Shown here: positions 26,415 to 34,128 of the stretch, in pieces
How the letters are laid out: the number at the start of each line of letters is the position of its first letter
Numbering within the stretch: the stretch's first letter is position 1
Assembly (NCBI RefSeq): GCF_003732425.1
Contig: NZ_MOBX01000014.1
Location: 796,816-860,815, forward strand
From: Pseudomonas fluorescens
Lineage (GTDB): Bacteria; Pseudomonadota; Gammaproteobacteria; Pseudomonadales; Pseudomonadaceae
Length of the DNA: 64,000 nucleotides
Reading direction: 5' to 3'
Program-made: the position numbers and the translations under genes
Notes under the pieces: model-generated
What the model saw: only the letters and a program-made list of their open reading frames with translations
The model's database searches: none
What the model was told of the DNA's origin: nothing

Positions 26415-27764
26415 ATGCACACGGTGTTTTCTGCGCAGGAATTCTACGGCTATGCCTTGATCATTGGCATCGCCAGTTCCATGCAAATGATCTGGAGTGT
26501 CTCTGATCTCTGGGTTGTAGGTGGAAAATCGACTACCTACGTAGCTGCGTTGGGACTCGTAGATGTCATCTTTGCGATAGTAACCGCGTTCGCCTACGGT
26601 ATTATCGATATACATGCTTCTCAAGTGTCAAAGGCCGAAGGCCGAAACCAGTTTGTTCAGGACTATCCAGGACTTATGTTATCAGCGGTGCTGGCTGTTC
26701 TAATCAGCTGGGTTCCTGTTCAGGCGGGGGGGCTTTTTTTTGTAGACGTGTTGACTGCACTAGGTCAGTCGGCTGAAGTTCTAGCGTTGGGCGAGTCAAA
26801 TTATCATGCACGTACCGATGTTTATGTGCTCTCAATATTATATGTACTTATTCCGCTGGCATTAAGAATACGTGGCTATCGCAAACTATCGCTAATACTT
26901 CTGTTTGCAAGTTTTGTAATTAAGCTGGTTCTTAATGCAAATATTTACAGCGTATTTGGTGAGTTGGCTGATAACTATCTGGAGAAAGCGGTTGTTTATA
27001 CTTCCGCATGGGCGCAACTGTTTACTATCGTTGTAGGTGGTGCCTGTCTGGTGGCGATGGTGGTGAGCAACGCGGATAGACAGTTTGAGTTTAAGGTCTT
27101 CAGGCACTCGTTGATTGATATGCTGATCCATACACCGAAAATTGCCGCCTGGAATGTCAATGATTTCGTCTCCAGCGCGGTCGTTACACTGGTGTTCGGT
27201 CGACTGGGTGTCGATTATCTGGCAGCGGCAAATGTGGCAGCGAAAATCACGGGACTGTTTTATAGGGTACCTCAAGCACTGTCTGAGTCAGCACTTGTTT
27301 TCTATGGTTATGTTTTGGATAAAACAGTGGAAGACCGGAAGCACACCGCTGGATACAGTTTGCTATGTAGCGTCGCGCCAGTTCTGCCAATCAGTATAGT
27401 GTTGTTTCTTTGTGCGGATTATATTATCGATTTGTTATCGCCTGGTTTAGCGGGGGAGGTTAAATCAATAGCTGATTTCTTGATTAAAGTTCACATGGTT
27501 GTTGCATTGTTTTATGTATTGCAACACGTATGCTCGCAGTTTCTCGTGGGCGAGAGGCAAACGGGTTTTCTATTGGTGTCATCGTTGATAAGTACTTGGT
27601 TTCTGGTTGTTCCAGGCGTTATGTTGATTGCGCACGCCGGGATGGCCGGAGAGAAGATTATCATCTTCGAAAGACTTTCGATCGTACTCTTGGGGATGAT
27701 AAACATGATTTTCTTTGCTCGCTTGCTTAATTCATCACGCAGGTTTCGTATTTCATTAACCTGA
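26415..27764 (+). CDS. MATE-type multidrug/peptide exporter
   Basis: About 450-residue membrane protein with about twelve hydrophobic spans, resembling MATE flippases (for example VDYLAAANVAAKITGLFYRVPQALSESA in the second half and a WSVSDLWVVGG stretch at the start). It would export the product with a proton or sodium gradient. The start is uncertain: GTG 26388, TTG 26403 (overlapping the previous stop) and ATG 26415 are in frame. GGGAGGG at 26394-26400 is too near the TTG and rather far from the ATG. I report the ATG. Base composition is markedly AT-richer than the flanking core genes. Confidence 0.82.
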   Translation: MHTVFSAQEFYGYALIIGIASSMQMIWSVSDLWVVGGKSTTYVAALGLVDVIFAIVTAFAYGIIDIHASQVSKAEGRNQFVQDYPGLMLSAVLAVLISWVPVQAGGLFFVDVLTALGQSAEVLALGESNYHARTDVYVLSILYVLIPLALRIRGYRKLSLILLFASFVIKLVLNANIYSVFGELADNYLEKAVVYTSAWAQLFTIVVGGACLVAMVVSNADRQFEFKVFRHSLIDMLIHTPKIAAWNVNDFVSSAVVTLVFGRLGVDYLAAANVAAKITGLFYRVPQALSESALVFYGYVLDKTVEDRKHTAGYSLLCSVAPVLPISIVLFLCADYIIDLLSPGLAGEVKSIADFLIKVHMVVALFYVLQHVCSQFLVGERQTGFLLVSSLISTWFLVVPGVMLIAHAGMAGEKIIIFERLSIVLLGMINMIFFARLLNSSRRFRISLT

Positions 27765-27777
27765 AAGGTAGATATGA

Positions 27778-28932
27778 ATGGCCGCTTTCCGACATGATCC
27801 TTCCATTAGAGTTTGCCGCTCCAGCATTATCAATAACGTGGATTGGTCAGTCGAACCAGTGATTACAGCCTATCGGGAGTTTTCTTATAATAACAAGCGG
27901 TTGGGCCAGGTGATTCGCGTTGCCTTGCATTCGACACCGGTGCTAATTGAAGGTGTAGGGCTGATTGCATGCAGTGATGATGGTTTTATCAGATTCATCA
28001 AACTGTCGTTGGATGAAGTATTCTGGGAGCTCAGGGTCGCCGCTTCAATTTATTCCTCCCCTATCTACTTGAACGATAAAAAAGCGATTCTGGTCTGCAC
28101 CACCGGAGGGTCCGTACTGGCCATTTCGTTAATGGGAAAGTTGTTGTGGAAGACCTCGGTGGAGTTTCCGATTTACGCGGGAGCGATTCGGTCGGGAAGC
28201 AGTATTTTTGTCGGCGTTTTCAATTACAGTCTTTATTGCCTGGATGTCGATACGGGAAGAATTCAGTTTCAATACCAACTTCCAGCACCCAGAGGTGCGC
28301 GCGTCGGGGGTATCGCTGCTTTCCGTGATCCCTATGCGACACCTTGTGTTGCCAACGACCTTGTCATTGCGGTGTGCGGTGAATCTGTGGTCTGTGTCTC
28401 TCCTGAGGGGACGCTGGTTTGGTCAGTTCGATTTCAAGGGAGTATCAGGTCCTCTCCAGCTTTCTGCAGTGAATTCAATACACTCGTTATTGCTTCAGTG
28501 GATGGCAGGATTACATTGCTTGATGGCGGTAGCGGCAAGCTGCTCAAGGAATTCAACTGCTCGGCCAAGATCGTAAACAGTCCTGCGATTTCCAAGGGAA
28601 TAGCGTGTGTAGGCGATGAGTCCGGAAAAGTCTATGCAATCGACATCAGGATGAAAGAAGTCAAGTGGGTTTATGAAGTTGGCGCTGCTCTGGGGTACGC
28701 ATCTGTCACATTAACCCCCGCCGATGATTTTGTATTTTTGAGTGAGCGGGGAAATGCCGTTTGTGTTTCTCGTGACGAAGGTCGGTTTCTTTGGGAGACG
28801 AGTCAGAATCTCCAACTAACAGATCATGAACGATGTATGCATGTAACACCCATAATTTCCCAGCAGGGACAAATGTATTGTGCGTCGTACTCAGGATATC
28901 TATATCGCTTTGATTTTGTTGCCATGGAATGA
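27778..28932 (+). CDS. PQQ-like beta-propeller repeat protein
   Basis: 384 residues made of repeated four-strand blades of the PQQ/quinoprotein type (GDESGKVYAIDIRMKEVKWV, SVDGRITLLDGGSGKLLKEF, NYSLYCLDVDTGRIQFQY, each with the D-x-x-x-G-x and W/F pattern). Unlike BamB or PQQ dehydrogenases it has no signal peptide, so it should stay in the cytoplasm. None of the PQQ- or calcium-binding residues of true quinoproteins is evident, so a binding or scaffold role is more likely than redox catalysis. Its stop overlaps the next start (ATGA). No known RiPP role is clear to me. Confidence 0.82.
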   Translation: MAAFRHDPSIRVCRSSIINNVDWSVEPVITAYREFSYNNKRLGQVIRVALHSTPVLIEGVGLIACSDDGFIRFIKLSLDEVFWELRVAASIYSSPIYLNDKKAILVCTTGGSVLAISLMGKLLWKTSVEFPIYAGAIRSGSSIFVGVFNYSLYCLDVDTGRIQFQYQLPAPRGARVGGIAAFRDPYATPCVANDLVIAVCGESVVCVSPEGTLVWSVRFQGSIRSSPAFCSEFNTLVIASVDGRITLLDGGSGKLLKEFNCSAKIVNSPAISKGIACVGDESGKVYAIDIRMKEVKWVYEVGAALGYASVTLTPADDFVFLSERGNAVCVSRDEGRFLWETSQNLQLTDHERCMHVTPIISQQGQMYCASYSGYLYRFDFVAME

Positions 28933-29123
28933 TTATGACGAACAGGACTATCAAGCTTGACCAGAATCTTGGCAGATTCTTCGCTGAACAGAAAATGCGA
29001 AGAAAGGTAGTGGGGTTGGCGTTAACTGGAGAATTGGTACTCGACGGTGTTGATGTCAATACATTGAAGCGTATAGTCCAGGAACTGCGTCGGGGGGATA
29101 CAGATGAATCTCGCAGGCAGTGA
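28929..29123 (+). CDS. 64-residue Arg-rich small protein, overlapping arginase gene
   Basis: Starts in an ATGA overlap with the propeller gene and ends 20 bases inside the arginase gene, so all three are translationally coupled. The sequence has nine Arg (6, 16, 24, 25, 48, 54, 55, 62, 63), no Cys and no Trp. An amphipathic helix (RFFAEQKMRRKVVGLALTGE) and a second one (VNTLKRIVQELRR) are likely. It could be a partner of the next enzyme, a second peptide substrate for it, or a small DNA-binding protein. I recognise no family. A second ATG at 28935 is also possible. Confidence 0.65.
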   Translation: MIMTNRTIKLDQNLGRFFAEQKMRRKVVGLALTGELVLDGVDVNTLKRIVQELRRGDTDESRRQ

Positions 29124-30372
29124 GTTATCCGTGCCAGGCGTGCGATTGTCGAGATACGTTGATCCGATAAGCAGTGTCGAGGATGGGATATGGGTTAACC
29201 GTTTTGATCATGTCAGTATTGGTCTCGGACCTCTAACGATTTCAATAATCGATGATATTCTGGGAAGTTCCAGTTTTGTCTTTGATAGCATTGCTCACTA
29301 CTTTGTTTACTATGAACTTGTGGATGTCGGTTTTTTTATACCATTGACTGTCGTGGATGAAGACGCTTACCTGTCTCGCTTGCGTCCGTTAAAAAAATCA
29401 ATTTCTTTCTTCAATTTTCCATTCTGTTTTCATCACGATATACCGCTTGATGCACAGGGGGTGGTGCTGGGTTTGCCGTGTCACGCAGGATCCTACACCG
29501 CAGGGGCTGCCAATGGCCCGGCACTGTTGAGAAAAGCTTCCAGGCGACACTTTTGGCGCACCGGAAATATCGACGACGCATTCACCCTGGACGGCGCTGC
29601 TCATCCTGCTGCTGAACTCCGTTGGTATGACGTTGGCGATATGAATTTAAAGGGAGTGACGCTGGCGACCTGGCTCGAATATGTAGAATCCATTGTTGGT
29701 GGTTTTCCTCCAAATGTCATTCCTCTAATCCTCGGTGGTGATCACTCGCTCAGTTTTGCGAGTATCAAGGCGACGAAGAATAAACTTCAAAAGCCACTGT
29801 GCGTCATTCAGTTTGATCATCATTTGGATATTGATTTGCAAGGATTCTCTTCTGGATATGGTGCTCGATATTCAAAGTCGATTGATCACAGCAATTTTGT
29901 ATCGCATCTGCATGAATTTGATCCCGATATCCACTTTGTGCATATAGGCGTCAATCATTATCAGTGTGCTGGTAAAGGCGGGAGAGACGTGGCTTTAAAG
30001 TATTTGAAAGGGCTCGGTACGCAAGTTTCCAATCTTCAAATGTTAAATCTGAGCAACGAAAGAATTCTAAAGTTGATTCCTCCAGATCATGATGTCTATA
30101 TCAGCTTTGATGTCGATGTCATTTCCATGCTGGAGTTGCGAACCACGGGCAATCCTGCGCCTCTGGGTATTTCTTTCGGTCGTGCCATTTCTCTGCTCGT
30201 TGAAGTGCTTGATAGATATCGTGTAGTGGGTGTGGATATTATGGAGTTTGGTTACCCAGACCCATTCATTGATGCGAATTCCGAACTGGAAGCAGATCGG
30301 GTTGCTTATGTTATTGCGGAAATTCTAAAACACATCCTGCCACTTGATCAGAAAAGGAATTTGTATGAGTGA
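29104..30372 (+). CDS. Arginase-superfamily enzyme with N-terminal RRE-like domain (candidate peptide arginase)
   Basis: 422 residues. The C-terminal part (from about residue 118) is a complete ureohydrolase domain with all six manganese ligands: His214 in GGDHS, Asp238/His240/Asp242 in FDHHLDI and Asp336/Asp338 in SFDVD. The chemistry would be guanidino hydrolysis releasing urea. It differs from small-molecule arginase and agmatinase by an extra region of about 110 residues. That region reads like a PqqD-type peptide-binding winged helix (SRYVDPISSVEDGIWVN, then SIIDDILGSSSFVFDSI and YELVDVGFFIPL). Known peptide arginases turn Arg into ornithine in RiPP precursors, so a similar role here is inferred. 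The GGGGG site upstream is inside the small gene. Confidence 0.82.
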   Translation: MNLAGSELSVPGVRLSRYVDPISSVEDGIWVNRFDHVSIGLGPLTISIIDDILGSSSFVFDSIAHYFVYYELVDVGFFIPLTVVDEDAYLSRLRPLKKSISFFNFPFCFHHDIPLDAQGVVLGLPCHAGSYTAGAANGPALLRKASRRHFWRTGNIDDAFTLDGAAHPAAELRWYDVGDMNLKGVTLATWLEYVESIVGGFPPNVIPLILGGDHSLSFASIKATKNKLQKPLCVIQFDHHLDIDLQGFSSGYGARYSKSIDHSNFVSHLHEFDPDIHFVHIGVNHYQCAGKGGRDVALKYLKGLGTQVSNLQMLNLSNERILKLIPPDHDVYISFDVDVISMLELRTTGNPAPLGISFGRAISLLVEVLDRYRVVGVDIMEFGYPDPFIDANSELEADRVAYVIAEILKHILPLDQKRNLYE

Positions 30373-31057
30373 GGATTTTGCTTTCCCGGCAGCGGATAAA
30401 AAATTTTCTCTGGAAAGGGCGCGTATTTCTGCTTATGTAGAGCAGTTGTTGTCTCCGGTACCAGCCGACCTACAGGGCATCCTGGCGAATGCAATGAATG
30501 ATGAATCAATTCCGCCGCTTCAAGTATCCCCCATGGATGCACGGCATCTTCAATTGCTCAGTACGATAGTTCAGCCACAGAAAATTCTTGAAATCGGTAC
30601 CTTGTTTGGATTTTCAGCCTATTTTCTTTCGCTTGGACTTGCGCCAGGTGGGCGTCTTTACACAATTGAAATCGATGAGCGGCTTGCGGGTATTGCCAAA
30701 GATAACCTGAGATCGCTGGGAAAAGCCGGCGTGGTGGAAGTCATCACAGGGGACGCATGTGAACGTTTGGTTCAGCTAGAAGCCAACGGACCATTCGATA
30801 TTGTTTTCATTGATGGAGACAAGGTTTCATACCCTCATTATTTGAAGTGGGCAGCGAAAAATCTAAGAAGTGGCGGTCTGTTGATCGCTGATAATACATT
30901 CGCGTGGGGCTATATTGCTGATCCCGAATGTCCAGAGGAAATCAGGGCGGAAGTGGTTGCGCTGCGAAAATTCAATTACGTTATCGCTCATTCGCCGATG
31001 TTTCTCACTACAGTACTTCCTACTGCAGAAGGTCTGACTGTCGCCGTGCGTCGGTAA
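30365..31057 (+). CDS. Class I SAM-dependent O-methyltransferase
   Basis: 230 residues of the caffeoyl-CoA O-methyltransferase family (Methyltransf_3). The SAM site ILEIGTLFGFSAYFLSLGL is at about residues 74-92, the acidic residue binding SAM ribose in YTIEIDERL, and the metal/catechol site residues in FIDGDKVSYPHYL (Asp150) and LLIADN (Asp176, Asn177). It needs a divalent metal and normally methylates a hydroxyl next to another hydroxyl. ATG 30365 has AAAAGGAA upstream and overlaps the arginase gene by 8 bases. Possible substrate: a hydroxylated residue made by the next enzyme, which is inference. Confidence 0.88.
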   Translation: MSEDFAFPAADKKFSLERARISAYVEQLLSPVPADLQGILANAMNDESIPPLQVSPMDARHLQLLSTIVQPQKILEIGTLFGFSAYFLSLGLAPGGRLYTIEIDERLAGIAKDNLRSLGKAGVVEVITGDACERLVQLEANGPFDIVFIDGDKVSYPHYLKWAAKNLRSGGLLIADNTFAWGYIADPECPEEIRAEVVALRKFNYVIAHSPMFLTTVLPTAEGLTVAVRR

Positions 31058-31074
31058 TGAATCTGGAGCATTGT

Positions 31075-31989
31075 ATGCAGGATATTTCCCGTCTCGTTTC
31101 GCCTTCCCTGGAAGAGTTTTATTTTTCATGTGTGATCAAGAATAACCCGGCTCTGATGTCGGGACTTGGAGAGACATGTGGTGCATTGAATCATTGGAGC
31201 TTCGATTTTTTTTCACGCAAATACGGTGAACGCATCGTCAGTGCGACGGACTCTGCGGGTGTTACGCATCGGATCTCAATGTCTGATTTGATTCAAGGTC
31301 TCAAGGATGAGCATAGTGCCGGGTTGTATTTGCGCAGTCTTAAAATAACCTCACTGGACAGTGGCTTGCTCAGTGATATACCGCTGCTGCCGCACTTCTC
31401 GTTCGATCTTCTGCAAGGTGCTGAAAGTACCCGGGATTTTCTCAAGGAAATATTCATCGGTCCCGTCGGGTCGGGTACCCGTTTGCATGCCGATCTTTGG
31501 CACAGTCATTCATGGATGCTTTTGGTGGCCGGTTTGAAGGAATGGACACTTGTCAGTCCTTCGGAGTTACTCAAGGCAGGACTTGAAAAAAAAGTTAGGC
31601 TGAAGAGTTTCGTGGATAACCTGGACAGTGAGTTGAAGGAAGTCGAGTACTTCAAGTTTCTGCAAAAGCCTGGCGAATTTGTTTATGTTCCATCAGGCTG
31701 GTGGCACTCCGTGAGGAATGTCGAATGTTCAATTGGTGTTTCTTTTAATTTTGTCGATGCTAATTCATTGCCAGCGGCGTACGCGGGTACGCAGGAAAGA
31801 GCCTCGATGTTTGACGAGCTATTGGAGAAAGCTGTTGGGGCACTGGAACAGAAGAAAGCGCAGACGGAATTATCCAGAGTTGAACTTCATATGCGTTCAA
31901 AATACCTCTCTTTTGTAAATTCGAGAATTGAAGCTCTGGAAAATAAGCGTGTAGAGCTTTACGGGTTGCGAGAGATTTTGGCGCGCTGA
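31075..31989 (+). CDS. JmjC/cupin-type Fe(II)/2-oxoglutarate oxygenase
   Basis: 304-residue oxygenase. The facial triad is intact: His138 and Asp140 in HADLWHSHSW and His211 in PSGWWHSVRN. The segment WMLLVAGLKEWTLVSPSE and the strand EFVYVPSGWWH are typical of JmjC asparagine/aspartate/lysine hydroxylases (FIH-like), which act on side chains of peptides and proteins. A helical C-terminal tail of about 70 residues follows. ATG 31075 has TGGAG six bases upstream; an ATG at 31057 overlapping the methyltransferase stop (TAATG) is the alternative. Last gene of the operon; no clear terminator follows before the helicase. Confidence 0.88.
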   Translation: MQDISRLVSPSLEEFYFSCVIKNNPALMSGLGETCGALNHWSFDFFSRKYGERIVSATDSAGVTHRISMSDLIQGLKDEHSAGLYLRSLKITSLDSGLLSDIPLLPHFSFDLLQGAESTRDFLKEIFIGPVGSGTRLHADLWHSHSWMLLVAGLKEWTLVSPSELLKAGLEKKVRLKSFVDNLDSELKEVEYFKFLQKPGEFVYVPSGWWHSVRNVECSIGVSFNFVDANSLPAAYAGTQERASMFDELLEKAVGALEQKKAQTELSRVELHMRSKYLSFVNSRIEALENKRVELYGLREILAR

Positions 31990-32120
31990 CACCTTCTGGA
32001 CGGCGCATCGGCGGTGAAAAAAATGCTAAATGCGACCGTTCGCACAAAGAAACTCGGCCTGAGCGCTCGAAACCGGTAACCTATGCAGCTGTTTTTTTGC
32101 ATATCTTCGAGGTAGCACCC

Positions 32121-33461
32121 GTGTTTTCCCAATTCGCCCTGCACGAACGCCTGCTTAAAGCTGTGGCCGAGCTGAAATTTGTCGAGCCAACGCCTGTGCA
32201 AGCCGCGGCCATCCCGCTGGCGCTCCAAGGGCGTGATCTGCGGGTGACGGCGCAAACCGGTAGCGGCAAAACCGCCGCTTTCGTTCTGCCAATCCTCAAT
32301 CGCCTGATCGGCCCGGCCAAGGTTCGCGTCAGCATCAAGACGCTGATCCTGCTGCCGACCCGCGAGCTGGCCCAGCAGACGCTGAAGGAAGTTGAACGCT
32401 TTTCGCAGTTCACGTTCATCAAGTCCGGCCTGATCACCGGCGGTGAAGACTTCAAGGTCCAGGCGGCGATGCTGCGCAAAGTGCCGGACATCCTCATCGG
32501 CACCCCGGGCCGGATGATCGAGCAACTCAACGCCGGCAACCTCGACCTGAAAGAAGTCGAAGTGCTGGTGCTCGACGAAGCCGACCGCATGCTCGACATG
32601 GGCTTCGCCGAAGACGTGCAGCGTCTGGTCGATGAATGCCCGAACCGTCAGCAGACCATGCTGTTCTCCGCCACCACCGGCGGTTCCGGCCTGCGCGAGA
32701 TGATCGCCAAGGTGCTGAACAATCCTGAGCACTTGCAGCTCAACGCGGTCAGCCAGCTGAACTCGACGACCCGTCAGCAGATCATCACCGCTGACCATAA
32801 CCAGCACAAAGAACAGATCGTCAACTGGTTGCTGGCCAACGAGACCTACCAGAAGGCCATCGTGTTCACCAACACCCGCGCCATGGCCGACCGCATCTAC
32901 GGCCGCCTCGTGGCTCAGGAATACAAAGCGTTCGTGCTGCACGGCGAGAAAGATCAGAAGGATCGCAAACTGGCGATCGACCGTCTGAAGCAGGGCGGTG
33001 TGAAGATTTTGGTTGCTACCGACGTCGCCGCCCGTGGTCTGGACGTGGATGGCCTGGATCTGGTGATCAACTTCGACATGCCACGCAGTGGCGACGAATA
33101 CGTGCACCGCATCGGTCGTACCGGTCGTGCTGGCAACGACGGTCTGGCGATCTCGCTGATCTGCCACGGCGACTGGAACCTGATGTCGAGCATCGAGCGC
33201 TACCTGAAACAGAGCTTCGAGCGCCGCACCATCAAGGAAGTCAAAGGCACCTACGGCGGGCCGAAAAAGGTCAAGGCCTCGGGCAAAGCCGTTGGTGTGA
33301 AGAAGAAAAAGACCGACGCCAAGGGCGACAAGAAAAAAACTGCCGCCAAGACGCCGACCAAGCGCAAGAGCGTCAACCGTCCGAAGCCGGACTCGTTGGT
33401 GAGCAGCGACGGCATGGCTCCGCTCAAGCGTCGCAAGCCAGCAGAGCCTGCGGCTGAGTAA
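32121..33461 (+). CDS. DEAD-box ATP-dependent RNA helicase (RhlE type)
   Basis: 446-residue RNA helicase with all motifs: Q motif (FSQFALHERLLKAV...PTPVQAAAIP), AQTGSGKT, PTRELAQQ, TPGR, DEADRMLDMGF, SAT, and HRIGRTGRAG. A basic C-terminal tail (many Lys, then KRKSVNRPKPDSL) probably binds RNA. The length fits the shorter of the two RhlE proteins of Pseudomonas. I take the GTG at 32121, with GAGGTAG upstream, because the conserved FSQF begins there; an in-frame ATG at 32097 lacks a ribosome site. Codon use returns here to the GC-rich core style, marking the right border of the cluster. Confidence 0.93.
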   Translation: MFSQFALHERLLKAVAELKFVEPTPVQAAAIPLALQGRDLRVTAQTGSGKTAAFVLPILNRLIGPAKVRVSIKTLILLPTRELAQQTLKEVERFSQFTFIKSGLITGGEDFKVQAAMLRKVPDILIGTPGRMIEQLNAGNLDLKEVEVLVLDEADRMLDMGFAEDVQRLVDECPNRQQTMLFSATTGGSGLREMIAKVLNNPEHLQLNAVSQLNSTTRQQIITADHNQHKEQIVNWLLANETYQKAIVFTNTRAMADRIYGRLVAQEYKAFVLHGEKDQKDRKLAIDRLKQGGVKILVATDVAARGLDVDGLDLVINFDMPRSGDEYVHRIGRTGRAGNDGLAISLICHGDWNLMSSIERYLKQSFERRTIKEVKGTYGGPKKVKASGKAVGVKKKKTDAKGDKKKTAAKTPTKRKSVNRPKPDSLVSSDGMAPLKRRKPAEPAAE

Positions 33462-33479
33462 GGCGTTTCAAGCGCGCAT

Positions 33480-33511
33480 AAAAAACCCGGACAGTGTCCG
33501 GGTTTTTTTTC
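33480..33511. terminator. Bidirectional rho-independent terminator
   Basis: Arms AAAAACCCGGACA and TGTCCGGGTTTTT around GTG... with a long T-run on the plus strand and an A-run at the left, so it can end both the helicase transcript and the convergent hypothetical gene. Confidence 0.92.
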
Positions 33512-33516
33512 GTCCA

Positions 33517-34116
33517 TCAGTTGCCGAGTTGGCCGCTGGTGTCGGCATCAAAGCGCCGTTTGGCCTGATCAGCCGCCGGTTTCAATGCTGCGAGCAAGGC
33601 TGACTCGCTGTACAACCGCGTGACCGCCAGCTCCTTCGGCGTCGGCTCGATCGGGATCAGCACGTCCTCACCGTCGGCGTGCAGCCAGATTGCGACAACG
33701 TGCAGTGCCGAGACAAACAGCACGCGCAACTCGACGGTCTTGCCCTGCAGTTGCGGCGCCTGTTCCGCCAGTTTCAGCGCAGCCACCGTCGCGGCGGCGA
33801 GATTGCCGTGGTTCAGCGAGGCAAACTCGACATGCCCGCGCACCTCGGCCAATTGCGCATCGGCAATCGTCACGCCATCGGCAAACACCAGGTAATGCCA
33901 GTCACCGAGGCGCGCATCTTTCAGGCCTTTGCCGCGGCTCAAGTCGTCCAGGCTCAGCGAGTAGCCACGATACGCCTCGCTGAGGCTGATTTTCGCAGGT
34001 ACTGCATTGGCGAACTGGCGATTGGCGCCGAACCCCTGGGTTTGCAGCGCGGCTTGCAGTGCCGGGCGTAAGGTTTGTACGCCGTTGGAAGGCGCCTTTG
34101 GATAAGTCAGTTGCAT
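33517..34116 (-). CDS. Hypothetical protein paired with C70 protease
   Basis: 199 residues, no signal peptide or membrane span. Mixed alpha/beta pattern (DWHYLVFADGVTIADAQL, VELRVLFVSALHVVAIWLHA). I recognise no family. GGAGGGCGACATC precedes its ATG, and it starts only 12 bases after the protease stop, so the two are co-transcribed. Possible roles are an inhibitor or immunity partner, or a delivery factor, of the protease. Both are inferred only from the pairing. Confidence 0.78.
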   Translation of the reverse strand: MQLTYPKAPSNGVQTLRPALQAALQTQGFGANRQFANAVPAKISLSEAYRGYSLSLDDLSRGKGLKDARLGDWHYLVFADGVTIADAQLAEVRGHVEFASLNHGNLAAATVAALKLAEQAPQLQGKTVELRVLFVSALHVVAIWLHADGEDVLIPIEPTPKELAVTRLYSESALLAALKPAADQAKRRFDADTSGQLGN

Positions 34117-34128
34117 GATGTCGCCCTC

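Noticed and set aside
29104..30372. Arginase-fold gene of the cluster as ordinary arginase or agmatinase of arginine catabolism.
   Set aside because: It has an extra N-terminal domain of about 110 residues, lies in a peptide-modification setting and is overlapped with a small gene; no arginine catabolic genes adjoin.
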